From the NCBI RefSeq assembly GCF_001307765.1, contig NZ_LKBA01000004.1, positions 372,001-436,000 on the forward strand: DNA of 64,000 nucleotides. The letters are read 5' to 3'. Below, piece after piece: positions 16,571-24,926 of the stretch (position 1 is its first letter; each line of letters opens with the position of its first letter). The notes beneath the pieces were generated by a model. That model searched no databases. It had not been told where the DNA came from and worked only from the letters and a program-made list of their open reading frames with translations. The position numbers and the translations under genes were made by a program. The DNA comes from Aliiroseovarius crassostreae (GTDB lineage: Bacteria; Pseudomonadota; Alphaproteobacteria; Rhodobacterales; Rhodobacteraceae).

Positions 16571-16743
16571 GGCTGTCCTCCTTTGTGGACTGTCACTGTT
16601 GCCCCCATGAAACGCGAAGGGGTGGGGGCATGGCAAGGGGGAGCTGTGCGCAAACCAGACCTTTGATTTTCTGCGATGCAGCATGTATATTGCGCCGAAT
16701 GTGGGGCGATGACCCCGCGTGTCTTGTTCCGGGGAGGGGATAT

Positions 16744-17571
16744 ATGTCCGCCAGCAGCCACCAAACGGCCCTGACGCCGTCTGACATTCGCGCCATGAAA
16801 GGTGGTGCGCCCATTGTCACTCTGACGGCTTACACCACGCCGATGGCGCAGATGATGAACGACCATGTGGATGTGGTTTTGGTTGGGGACAGCCTGGGCA
16901 TGGTGCTGCACGGGTTGCCTGATACGCTGGGTGTCACGATGGAGATGATGTGCCTGCATGGCGCCGCCGTGCGCCGGGGGCTCACCCGCCCGATGCTGGT
17001 GATCGACATGCCGTTTGGGTCTTACGAAGAAAGCCCCGAACAGGCGTTTCGCAATGCAGCAACGATCATGCGCGAAACCGGCGCGGATGCGGTGAAGCTC
17101 GAGGGGGGCGTGACCATGGCCGAAACCATTGCCTTTCTCACCTCGCGGTCCATTCCGGTGATGGCCCATATCGGCCTCACACCGCAGGCGATCAATACGC
17201 TGGGTGGCTACAAGGTGCAGGGCCGCGGCGAAGACCGTGACCGCGTCATGGCGGATGCGCGCGCGGTGGAAAAGGCCGGCGCCTTTTCCGTGGTGCTGGA
17301 AAAGACCCCAAAGGGCCTGTCGGATGAGATCACGGAGGCGCTGTCGATCCCGACCATCGGTATCGGCGCCTCTGCCGGGTGCGACGGGCAGGTGCTTGTC
17401 GTGGACGACATGCTGGGGCTGTTCACCGCCTTCAAACCCAAATTCGTCAAACGTTTCGGCACTTTGGGCGTTGACGGGGAAGAGGCGATCAAGGCATACG
17501 CCGCCGAAGTGCGCGCGCGGATCTTCCCCGCGCCGGAACATGTCTTTGCTGACGAGGTGCCGCAGAAATGA
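16744..17571 (+). CDS. panB: 3-methyl-2-oxobutanoate hydroxymethyltransferase
   Basis: A 275-residue enzyme, first step of pantothenate synthesis: 5,10-methylene-THF plus alpha-ketoisovalerate to ketopantoate. Visible motifs are [14 protein letters not shown] near 25, [13 protein letters not shown] near 45 (Mg2+-binding Asp and Ser), [21 protein letters not shown] near 87, AVKLEGG near 116, HIGLTPQ near 140 and [15 protein letters not shown] near 205. Length is normal for PanB. The ATG at 16744 follows GGGGAGGGG. panC starts inside its stop codon (ATGA), so the two are translationally coupled. Confidence 0.96.
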   Translation: MSASSHQTALTPSDIRAMKGGAPIVTLTAYTTPMAQMMNDHVDVVLVGDSLGMVLHGLPDTLGVTMEMMCLHGAAVRRGLTRPMLVIDMPFGSYEESPEQAFRNAATIMRETGADAVKLEGGVTMAETIAFLTSRSIPVMAHIGLTPQAINTLGGYKVQGRGEDRDRVMADARAVEKAGAFSVVLEKTPKGLSDEITEALSIPTIGIGASAGCDGQVLVVDDMLGLFTAFKPKFVKRFGTLGVDGEEAIKAYAAEVRARIFPAPEHVFADEVPQK

Positions 17572-18428
17572 ACGCTGATATGATCGCTGGTGTACCCTTG
17601 CTGCGCCGCAAGGATGAGCTGCGCGCCCTGCGTCGCAAGTGGATTTTTGCCGGAGAAAAAGTGGCGGTGGTGCCGACCATGGGCGCGCTTCATGCAGGGC
17701 ATCTGTCGCTGGTTGAAGCTGCCAAAAAAGGCGCAGACCGGGTGATCGTGACGATCTTTGTAAACCCGAAACAGTTCAACAATCCCGATGATCTGGACAA
17801 ATATCCGCGCACCGAAATGGAAGACGCGGCCAAGCTTGCCCCTTATGGGATCGACGCGCTTTATGTGCCCACGCCTGACCAGATCTACCCTGACGGGTTT
17901 GCGACCAATGTGCGGGTTTCCGGCCTGACCGAAGATCTGGAAGGCGCCCATCGCCCCGGCCATTTCGACGGTGTGGCAACCGTGGTGTCAAAACTGTTTT
18001 TGCAATCGCGTGCGGATGTCGCCTATTTCGGGCAGAAGGATTATCAACAGCTTCTTCTGGTCACCCGCCTGTCGCAGGATCTGGATATCGAAACCGAGGT
18101 GGTGGGCTGTCCGACGGTGCGCGAAGAGGATGGGCTGGCCATGTCGTCGCGCAATGTGCGGCTCACCCCCGAGGAGCGCGCGATTGCCCCGGCGATGAAG
18201 CGCGAGATGGACCGGGCGGCGCAAGCGATTCGCAACGGGGCCGAGATCCGCGTGGTGCTGGACAGCGCAAAGCAGCAGATCGAAAATGCGGGCTACAGCG
18301 CGGTGGAATATCTGGAACTGCGTGATGCCGAAACGCTGACGCCGGTCACCGACCTCAGCCGTCCCACCCGCCTGCTGGCGGCGGCGATGCTGGGGGATGT
18401 TCGGCTGATTGATAACATCGCGGTGTGA
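17568..18428 (+). CDS. panC: Pantothenate synthetase (pantoate--beta-alanine ligase)
   Basis: A 286-residue ligase that joins pantoate and beta-alanine with ATP. Key sites: [18 protein letters not shown] (about 36-53, HIGH-type nucleotide site), [20 protein letters not shown] near 63-83, [20 protein letters not shown] near 125-144, [11 protein letters not shown] near 153-163 and the KMSKS-like [14 protein letters not shown] near 181-194. Length is canonical. It overlaps panB by four bases and uses ATGA coupling. No panD is adjacent. Confidence 0.97.
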   Translation: MNADMIAGVPLLRRKDELRALRRKWIFAGEKVAVVPTMGALHAGHLSLVEAAKKGADRVIVTIFVNPKQFNNPDDLDKYPRTEMEDAAKLAPYGIDALYVPTPDQIYPDGFATNVRVSGLTEDLEGAHRPGHFDGVATVVSKLFLQSRADVAYFGQKDYQQLLLVTRLSQDLDIETEVVGCPTVREEDGLAMSSRNVRLTPEERAIAPAMKREMDRAAQAIRNGAEIRVVLDSAKQQIENAGYSAVEYLELRDAETLTPVTDLSRPTRLLAAAMLGDVRLIDNIAV

Positions 18429-18530
18429 TGGGATCGGCGGGGCCGGGGCCTCGCCTGCGACCCGGTGCTTCTAATGGCCTCGCGTTGCTCGGACATTATG
18501 GGTTGCGCCGCTGCGCGTCGCGATGAGGGG

Positions 18531-18590
18531 CTCTGCCCCTCGCGAGGCAAGCTCGCTCACCCCGGGATATTTTTGACCAGAAAAAATGAA
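18531..18590. repeat. GC-rich intergenic repeat (copy e)
   Basis: GGGGCTCTGCCCCTCGCGAGGCAAGCTCGCTCACCCCGGGATATTTTTGACCAGAAAAAATG occupies the start of the gap between convergent panC and the M20 deacylase gene. It is a single, unpaired copy, close to copies b and d in the first 40 bases. Confidence 0.65.
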
Positions 18591-18638
18591 GCCGGAGAGT
18601 GGCGGATCTTGGCGGCGTGAGCGCAGGATTTGTGGGCT

Positions 18639-18720
18639 GTAAAACTTTAAACTTTTACTTTTCGGGCGCGTGAAAGTTTAAATTTTCGATTTTCCGAGGG
18701 TGAAAACTTTAAACTTTCAC
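18639..18720. repeat. Three AT-rich palindromic repeats overlapping the end of the M20 deacylase gene
   Basis: Three related units: GTAAAACTTTAAACTTTTAC at 18639-18658, GTGAAAGTTTAAATTTTCG at 18670-18688, and GTGAAAACTTTAAACTTTCAC at 18700-18720. The second and third form a perfect 13-bp inverted repeat (GTGAAAGTTTAAA at 18670-18682, TTTAAACTTTCAC at 18708-18720). Unit three covers the stop codon of the minus-strand gene. The units are far more AT-rich than the surroundings. Unit 1 is itself palindromic apart from its centre. Confidence 0.65.
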
Positions 18721-20000
18721 AACAGCAGCTCCGCGAGCACGAGGGCCATGACGCCCGCACTGTCCACCATGTCATCGACCCCCACCCATTCATCCGGCTG
18801 GTGTGCCAGATCGAGGATCCCCGGCCCGTAGGCGATGCAGTTTTTCAGCCGGCCGATGCGGTCGATATGTTTCTGATCATAGGTGCCGGGGCTGACCACA
18901 TAGGCGGGGTGCTGCCCCAGCACTTTTTCGATCGCGGCGGCGGTGGATTTGACCACCGGCGCGTCCTGATCGGTCATGGTCGGGATCACCTCATGCATGT
19001 CGGTGAGCGTGTATTCAAACGCGGGCCGTTCCGCTTTGATCTTGTCGAGCATCCGGTGGATTTCGGCTTTTACCTCAGTGATATCCTCTTCGATCAGGAA
19101 GCGGCGATCAATCACGATGCGGCAGCGGTCGGCCACGCAAGGTGCTGGAAATCCAGTGAAATCCGGGTTTTGTTCCGGTTCGCCCCCATGAATTGAATTG
19201 ATGTTCAATGTGGATTGCTTTGCCCCTTCGGGCACCACTGGCATGTCGGTGCGTTTGCTGGCCAACAGCGGAAAGAGGTGGCGTTCCATCTCTTCCAGCA
19301 CCGCGCCCATATGGCGGATTGCGCTGTCCCCTAAGAAAGGCATTGAGCCATGGGCAATGCGGCCTTTGGTTTCAATCTCGGCCCACCAGACACCGCGATG
19401 GCCCAGGCAGATCCGGTCCTTGTTCAGGGGTTCCGGGATGATCACATGCTGGACCCGATCGGGGTCGAAATAGCCCTGTTCGGCCAGGTGCGCGACCCCG
19501 CCATAGCCGCCGCTTTCCTCATCCGCCGTGGCCGAGATTTCGACGGCGCCCGCGTGGTCCGGGTACAGGTCGACAAACACCTCTGCCGCGATGATGGAGG
19601 CCGCCAATCCGCCCTTCATATCGCAGGCGCCGCGGCCATAGATCCGTCCGTTTTCGAGCGCACCGCCAAACGGGTCTTTGGTCCAGCCATGCCCCACCTC
19701 AACCACGTCGTGATGTGAGTTGAAATGAACGCAGTCTCCGGGTGCCCCCCCCTCGTGTCGGGCAATCACATTCCAGCGCGGATAGGCGGTGCTGTCACCG
19801 GGGGCGCCTTGCGCCCGGATCATCTCGATCTTGAAGCCCCGCTTGCCCAGCCTTTCCGCCAAGTAACTGCAAATACGGCGATAATCGCGCCCGGGAGGGT
19901 TCAGGGTCGGGATGCGGATCAGGTCCTGGGTCAGGGAAATCAGCTCTTCCCGACGGGCTGAGATTTCTTGCAAAAGCGGAGTGTCAGCGGTGTTGGTCAT
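18717..20000 (-). CDS. M20-family deacylase (ArgE/DapE-like)
   Basis: A 427-residue zinc-dependent amidohydrolase of the ArgE/DapE/CPG2 group. Metal-site motifs: VHFNSHHDVVEVG near 92 (His and Asp ligand region), GRGACDMKGGLAA near 122-134 (bridging Asp), and TADEESGGYGG near 156 (general base Glu and metal Glu). The dimerisation (lid) domain occupies about 200-320, and YVVSPGTYDQKHI plus LAHQPDEWVGVDDM lie in the C-terminal part. Family activities are N-acyl amino acid or N-succinyl-DAP hydrolysis. As it is outside any arginine or lysine cluster the substrate is open; a catabolic N-acyl-amino-acid deacylase is likely. ATG at 20000. Confidence 0.82.
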   Translation of the reverse strand: MTNTADTPLLQEISARREELISLTQDLIRIPTLNPPGRDYRRICSYLAERLGKRGFKIEMIRAQGAPGDSTAYPRWNVIARHEGGAPGDCVHFNSHHDVVEVGHGWTKDPFGGALENGRIYGRGACDMKGGLAASIIAAEVFVDLYPDHAGAVEISATADEESGGYGGVAHLAEQGYFDPDRVQHVIIPEPLNKDRICLGHRGVWWAEIETKGRIAHGSMPFLGDSAIRHMGAVLEEMERHLFPLLASKRTDMPVVPEGAKQSTLNINSIHGGEPEQNPDFTGFPAPCVADRCRIVIDRRFLIEEDITEVKAEIHRMLDKIKAERPAFEYTLTDMHEVIPTMTDQDAPVVKSTAAAIEKVLGQHPAYVVSPGTYDQKHIDRIGRLKNCIAYGPGILDLAHQPDEWVGVDDMVDSAGVMALVLAELLL

Positions 20001-20230
20001 GACAAGACGTTAGGGGGGATCTTCGGGGCACACAATGGTTTTGCACGGATTGAGGACGGGTTGCACGCGGGGGGCGGAACGCCGGAATTTCCCCCTAAAG
20101 ATGTGCGTTTTGCCTAGGTCCGATCTTGAAATCGCGCTACACTCGACCCAACTGAATGTTATGCTGATTAACTTTCGCCCCATGCAATTTTAAAAGGGGC
20201 GACAGATGGGAAAGATTGACGGGAGGGCAC
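20001..20230. promoter_or_regulatory. Divergent promoter region before the eight-gene operon
   Basis: About 230 bases between the start of the M20 gene and the first operon gene. The last 120 bases are AT-richer (TTGAAATCGCG, GTTATGCTGATTAAC), as expected for the operon promoter, but I cannot assign -35 and -10 boxes reliably. No gene is seen. Confidence 0.4.
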
Positions 20231-21307
20231 ATGTCCAAATTTGAAACGCAGCTCAAGGAAAGCCAGGCACAAGTGGCTGAGGCGCAATCGAAGATTTCCG
20301 AGCTGACCACGCGGATCGAAGCCGCGCGCGCCAAGATGAAATCGGGTGAGGACGTGTCGATTGATATCGAGAACGCGACGCTGGATGACGTGCATGCGCA
20401 TACCGAGGCAATGAATGCGAATATTGCTGAGCTGATCATGGGGCTGGATGATGTGACCGCCGGATTTAGCTCGGAATTTGAACAGCTTAGATCCAAGACG
20501 GCCTGGGAAGGTTTTATCGGGATTTTCGCCAAGGGAAAATCCGAGGCGATGCGGCAGGAACGTCTGCGCTCGGCCTCTATTGATGACAAGCTGCAGGAGC
20601 TGATTGGCCAGTCCGACACGATTGTGCGCCTGCTGGAAGGGCAGCTGAATGTGCTCAATGAGCAGAAGGGTAAGGTGGAAGGCAACCTGACCGAGACGCT
20701 GGATGAGCGCGAATTCACGGTGGGGGAACTGGAAACCGTGCGCGCTGAGATCCTCGGTATGGATCCGAAAATCATCGAACTGGAAAACAAGATCGCCAAT
20801 GAGGTCGACGCCGCCGCGCGCACCGCTCTGGAAACCGAACTTGCCGATTTGAACAAGCAATACAATGCCTTGGTTCAGGACGAGCAGGTGAAGCTGGCGA
20901 AGTCGCAGACGCTGGAGCGTTATATCGAGAAGGGCAAGACCTGGGTCGACTCTCTGCAAAACCAGGCGGCCACGCAGATGGTGCTGATCAACAAGCTGCA
21001 GACAGACACCAAGCAGCGGGTGGTGCTTTACGATGCGCTGACCAAATCGCTGAAAACCGCGCAGCAGCAGGACATTGCGCACAGGATCAACGAAATTGGC
21101 GTTGAAACCGACAAGGAAGCGCAGGCTGCGATGGCGGCGATAGGCACGGCCACGAACCAGCGTATGGCCGACATGATGGAAGCCCACGAAGATCAGATGG
21201 TCTTTGCCCGTGAGGTGCTGGAAGCCAAGGCCAAGGCGGATGAGCGCTTTGCCCGCCGGTTTGCGGCGATTGTCGAGAAACATGACAAGAATGCGTATGG
21301 GCAATAA
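20231..21307 (+). CDS. TelA-like long coiled-coil protein, first gene of the eight-gene operon
   Basis: A 358-residue, soluble, mainly helical protein. The N terminus (about 1-40) is a heptad-rich coiled coil (FETQLKESQAQVAEAQSKISEL). A central helical domain and a second coiled coil (about 120-260) hold SDTIVRLLEGQLNVLNEQ, LDEREFTVGELETVRAEI and DLNKQYNALVQDEQ. Further helices run to a basic, Ala-rich C terminus. The order of segments recalls TelA/KlaA toxic-anion-resistance proteins, which pair with ATPases in stress operons; this is a distant resemblance by eye. The ATG at 20231 follows GGGAGGG. The next gene starts within its last codons. Confidence 0.6.
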   Translation: MSKFETQLKESQAQVAEAQSKISELTTRIEAARAKMKSGEDVSIDIENATLDDVHAHTEAMNANIAELIMGLDDVTAGFSSEFEQLRSKTAWEGFIGIFAKGKSEAMRQERLRSASIDDKLQELIGQSDTIVRLLEGQLNVLNEQKGKVEGNLTETLDEREFTVGELETVRAEILGMDPKIIELENKIANEVDAAARTALETELADLNKQYNALVQDEQVKLAKSQTLERYIEKGKTWVDSLQNQAATQMVLINKLQTDTKQRVVLYDALTKSLKTAQQQDIAHRINEIGVETDKEAQAAMAAIGTATNQRMADMMEAHEDQMVFAREVLEAKAKADERFARRFAAIVEKHDKNAYGQ

Positions 21308-21728
21308 GCGCAAAGAGCAGACAAAAGCGACTTGGCGAATACTCTTCTTGGCGCTTTTGTCGTTGCTTGTACTATTCTTTCTTGTTTCCGCAGTTTTAGT
21401 CAGTGTCAGCTTTGTTAGCGAGACTGCAATAAATTGGGAACTGATAGGGCTTCTATTCTATTCCGTGGTTGTTATGCCCGTTGGAACAGCATTTTCGTTT
21501 TGGTTAATGTTCACGATCTGGTTCCCAATATGTATTTGGATATTCTGGCACTATTTTCGTTTCGTTTCTTTGTTGTTGCCGTTGCCTCCTCTCAAGCGTT
21601 TAAGGGACGCCATACATCAAGGTTTGCTTAGTGATACAACTTGGATGCTGAGTGGTGGGGAAGGATCATTTGCACATAAAATTCGAAGTAAGTTGGTGGC
21701 CTCAGACGCAAAGGTGATCCGTGATTGA
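21297..21728 (+). CDS. AT-rich membrane protein of unknown function, inserted in the operon
   Basis: A 143-residue protein I do not recognise. After a basic start (MGNKRKEQTKATW) come hydrophobic segments at about 13-41 and 49-95, probably three membrane helices. A soluble tail of about 45 residues follows, including LSDTTWMLSGGEGSFAHKIRSKL. The gene is visibly AT-richer than those on either side and uses codons such as TTT, ATA and AAA that neighbours avoid, which suggests transfer. It overlaps the upstream gene by 11 bases and the downstream GTG by 8, so it is integrated in the translational coupling. An in-frame ATG at 21291 is an alternative start. Confidence 0.65.
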   Translation: MGNKRKEQTKATWRILFLALLSLLVLFFLVSAVLVSVSFVSETAINWELIGLLFYSVVVMPVGTAFSFWLMFTIWFPICIWIFWHYFRFVSLLLPLPPLKRLRDAIHQGLLSDTTWMLSGGEGSFAHKIRSKLVASDAKVIRD

Positions 21729-22890
21729 CGAAATCAAATCCACCGAACGGGCCAGTGCTGGCTTTGCGCCGCGGGACCATGCGGAACTGACCGACACGGC
21801 GATCACCCGGCGTTACTTTGCCAAGTTCGACGCCATTACCGGTCACCTTGCGCGTGTTGCAGGGCAGATGGAAGCCGAGGGGCGGATGGGGCGGGATGAG
21901 GTTCAGGTCTTGGCGGAATATCTCGTCAAGCTGGGTTTCACCTTTAAGGCACTGGCAAACAAATATCATTTCTCGGGCGGGGCCAATGGTCTAACCGCGC
22001 AGGCGCTTACCTTTGATCGGGTTGAAAGCGGGTTTCCGGTCGCGGCGGAACTCATGCAGATGGCGGCGGATGCGGCGCAGGCATCCGGGCATCTGGCGGG
22101 ATTGCCCTCCACCGACAAACTGAAATCCGAAATGGTGAGCCAGATTGTGGGTGAGCTGACCAAGCCCGTTAAGCTGCAATACAGCCTGTCTCAGCGGCTT
22201 TATTACGAAGAACTGGCCAAGGGGCAGCTTTTCTGGCCGCAGATGCACCCGGATGTGATCTGGCGTCGCAATGAAGGTGAGGGGCGACACACCCGGCGTC
22301 ATTATTTGCTGCATTGGGCGGTCTATGACAGTGAGGTGAACCTGCCGACCATCTATCTGATGGAGGTCGAGGACACTGGTAAATATGCGCTGCCCAAGGA
22401 TGATGAACGCTGGCCGCAGGTGGGGGCGCATCTGATGGCGCAGTCGATGGCGGGGCTGAAGCTGGTGACAATCGCCACCGGGTTTGACCGCGACTTTGAC
22501 AACCTGCACCCGAAACGGCTGCGGCGGTTTCATATTGGCCCGATGTACAGCCATACGTTCACGCGCCAAATTGGCCCGCTGCGTGAGGTGTTGGACGAGG
22601 CAAAATCGCCACCCGGCGAAGATTGGGCGCTGGCCTGGACGCTGGAAGAGTTGGAAAGCCGGGAGGTGAAAGAAGAGCGGTCGGGCTGGTTCGGCACCGT
22701 GGAGCGTGAGGTGTTTCAGCTTGACCCCTTTGTCGGACGCGGGGCCGACCTTGGGGCCACCCGGATGGAACGCGCGATTATTCTGCCGGAGCGCCCCTTT
22801 CAGGTGCTTGCTGAAAAGAACCCGCCGGGCTTTCGCGATGTGCGGAAATTTGTGGTGCGTCCGGGTGGGCAGGTTCTGAGTTACCGATGA
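21721..22890 (+). CDS. Conserved-looking protein of unknown function (389 aa), operon component
   Basis: I do not recognise a family. The protein is soluble with no signal peptide. The N-terminal half (1-160) is helical (RRYFAKFDAITGHLARVAGQM, YLVKLGFTFKALANKYH). The C-terminal half is mixed alpha/beta with HPDVIWRRNEGEGRHTRRHYLLHWAVYD (about 175-205), NLPTIYLMEVEDTG and FHIGPMYSHTFTRQIGPLREVLDE near 265-290. Composition is GC-rich like the backbone genes of the operon. GTG start at 21721 within the end of the membrane-protein gene. It precedes the AAA+ ATPase by about 77 bases, the largest gap in the operon, which holds a short repeat. Confidence 0.6.
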   Translation: MIDEIKSTERASAGFAPRDHAELTDTAITRRYFAKFDAITGHLARVAGQMEAEGRMGRDEVQVLAEYLVKLGFTFKALANKYHFSGGANGLTAQALTFDRVESGFPVAAELMQMAADAAQASGHLAGLPSTDKLKSEMVSQIVGELTKPVKLQYSLSQRLYYEELAKGQLFWPQMHPDVIWRRNEGEGRHTRRHYLLHWAVYDSEVNLPTIYLMEVEDTGKYALPKDDERWPQVGAHLMAQSMAGLKLVTIATGFDRDFDNLHPKRLRRFHIGPMYSHTFTRQIGPLREVLDEAKSPPGEDWALAWTLEELESREVKEERSGWFGTVEREVFQLDPFVGRGADLGATRMERAIILPERPFQVLAEKNPPGFRDVRKFVVRPGGQVLSYR

Positions 22891-22900
22891 TTGATCAAGC

Positions 22901-22955
22901 TGGGGGCGCTGCCCCCAGACCCCCGGAGTATTTCTGCCAAGAAGAGGGGGAGTGA
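22901..22955. repeat. Short GC-rich repeat (copy f) inside the operon
   Basis: GCTGGGGGCGCTGCCCCCAG forms a hairpin, followed by ACCCCCGGAGTATTTCTGCCAAGAAGAGGGGGAG, a diverged copy of the GATATTT...CAAGAGG unit. It sits between the 389-aa gene and the AAA+ gene and could tune downstream expression. Confidence 0.5.
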
Positions 22956-22967
22956 GAGGAGAGAGTT

Positions 22968-24926
22968 ATGTCGATGCCAGCTGATCTGATGGAGCTTCGC
23001 GAGGAAGAAATCCGGGCGCATTACGCCGCAGCTGCCGGGCTGCTGGAGGGGCTTGATCACACGCCGCGCATTGCCCGGCCGAAAGAGCTGCCATCGGCGC
23101 CAGAGCGGTCAAGTGGGATTGGCACAAGGCGGCGGTTTCGATCCACCACGCCGGGTTTGGTGACGCGATCGACGGCGCGGCCTGAAGGGGTGCATCTGGT
23201 GGCGCGGATCGAGGGCGCGGACGGGGACGACCCGTTGGTGTCCCCGAAGCAGGCGACGGTGTTGCATGCCTTGCGCCGGGCGATTGCGATTGCTCTGGCA
23301 GTGGGGGAAGGGTTTGCCGAGGTGACGGAGCTGGCCGCGTTGAAACGGGCCAATCTGCAGGGCGCGTTGGGGGCGGACAAGAAGGCGGCGTTTGCCGAGC
23401 TTTTGGCCGCGGAGAGCCTTGCTGTATTACATGTCTTTGCCAATGCCACGGCGTTTTTGTTGGCGCCGCACGGGTCGGAGGTTTCGGTTGAAATCGGTGC
23501 GGTTGATGAGGTGCTGACCGACAATGCTCCGCTTGCGCTGAATGGTGCGCTGTGGGAGTTGGATCAGGATCTGGCGGCCTTTTCAGACAGTGACGAAAAG
23601 CTGGTTGCCACCGTTCTGGCCTTTGCCGAGCAGCTGATGGAAAAGGTCGCGTTGAGGGCGCAAAACGCTGGGCAACTGGCGGCGTTTACGGGGGTGAATT
23701 ACCGGGTTGAGGCGGATGACCTGACGATTTCCGGCTTCACGCCTGCGCGTGCGGCCAAGGGCAGCCGGCTGACCATGGCGTTCAAGAAACCGAACGAGGT
23801 GGTGGGCAACCATATCGCCAAGTATCAGGCAATGAAGCTATCGAAAATGCTGATGGCTTATGATTTCGAGCGAAAACTGAACCCCTTTGCCGAACTGGGC
23901 GGGTTCATCTTCACCTTCATGGGCGATGGTGCGCCGGGGACGGGTAAGACCACTCTGATCCAGATGATGGCGGGGCTGGTGAACGAGTATTGCCAGGTGG
24001 CGGGCTATCCGTTCCGCTATCAGAATTTCGGCATCGACAATATCGACAGCTATCAGGGCAAGTCGGGGCAGAATGCCAAGGCGTTTATCCAGAATGTGCT
24101 CGATCCACAGGTGATTGGCTTTGGCACGATTGATGACATTGACCAGATTGCGGGCAAGCGCGGCGACCGGCAGTCGTCAGCGGGGCAGCAGGAAGTGACC
24201 GCCGTGTTCATGGAGGCCTTTGCCGGCGCCAACACCGTGGTGCGCGGCAATTGCACCTTTGGCATGTTTTCGAACTATCCCGAGAATGTGGATGACGCTT
24301 TGCGCCAGCGGGCGGGAGCGCGGTTTCTGGTGGACGGGCCGCAGACGCGTGAGGATTATATCGACATCCTCAACCTTCTGATGGGCAAGAACCACTCGAT
24401 CCCGCTGGGTGAGCATGAGGCCTTTGCGGCGCAAGAGATCAAACGCGCGGTGGCGGCGAGTTTTGACGCGCATAACCGACCGAAAGAGGCCGGTTTGCTG
24501 AACGTGTTTGACCGGGTGCATGGGCAGATTGGTGAGCTGGACACCATTGCCAAGATGGGTACGTATCTCAAGGCCATTCAGGAGGCGGATGCCCGCTTTA
24601 CCGGCCGTGCGATCAAGAACATTACCGACGCGGTGAAGGTGCGCGCGATGGATTTTGAACTGCCGGATGAGTGGATGGAAAACCCTGACATGTTCCTGTT
24701 CAAACCCTACGATGAGAAGAAGGCGATGATTGCCGAGCTGCGCGTGCCGATCACCACGGAGATGGTCATTCAGGAGATCAACCGCTACGCCGACAGCGAG
24801 TTTCGCTACGCCGATAAATCCGACGAGGTGGCGATTGAAAACATGGTGCGCGACTTTGGTCGCCAGGAAGAGGCGAAACGGCGGTATCTGCAGAACAAGA
24901 ATTTTGAGGTGAGTAAAGATGCCTAA
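22968..24926 (+). CDS. AAA+ ATPase, operon component
   Basis: A 652-residue protein. The N-terminal 300 residues are of unknown fold. The AAA+ core follows: Walker A GAPGTGKTT at about 321-329, Walker B IGFGTIDDID at about 383-392, and a sensor 1/arginine-finger region FGMFSNYPENVDDALRQRAGARF at about 431-453. A helical C-terminal lid with MENPDMFLFKPYDEKKAMIAEL near 570-590 and a charged tail end it. The double Asp in Walker B replaces the usual Asp-Glu, so hydrolysis may be unusual. ATG at 22968 follows GAGAGGAGAG. Its role is presumably remodelling of a partner encoded in the same operon. The next gene overlaps its stop by 8 bases. Confidence 0.85.
   Translation: MSMPADLMELREEEIRAHYAAAAGLLEGLDHTPRIARPKELPSAPERSSGIGTRRRFRSTTPGLVTRSTARPEGVHLVARIEGADGDDPLVSPKQATVLHALRRAIAIALAVGEGFAEVTELAALKRANLQGALGADKKAAFAELLAAESLAVLHVFANATAFLLAPHGSEVSVEIGAVDEVLTDNAPLALNGALWELDQDLAAFSDSDEKLVATVLAFAEQLMEKVALRAQNAGQLAAFTGVNYRVEADDLTISGFTPARAAKGSRLTMAFKKPNEVVGNHIAKYQAMKLSKMLMAYDFERKLNPFAELGGFIFTFMGDGAPGTGKTTLIQMMAGLVNEYCQVAGYPFRYQNFGIDNIDSYQGKSGQNAKAFIQNVLDPQVIGFGTIDDIDQIAGKRGDRQSSAGQQEVTAVFMEAFAGANTVVRGNCTFGMFSNYPENVDDALRQRAGARFLVDGPQTREDYIDILNLLMGKNHSIPLGEHEAFAAQEIKRAVAASFDAHNRPKEAGLLNVFDRVHGQIGELDTIAKMGTYLKAIQEADARFTGRAIKNITDAVKVRAMDFELPDEWMENPDMFLFKPYDEKKAMIAELRVPITTEMVIQEINRYADSEFRYADKSDEVAIENMVRDFGRQEEAKRRYLQNKNFEVSKDA

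Noticed and set aside
20231-21307. Firm assignment of the coiled-coil protein as TelA/KlaA
   Set aside because: The resemblance is in helical layout only; coiled coils give such resemblance easily, so it is recorded as TelA-like, not as TelA.
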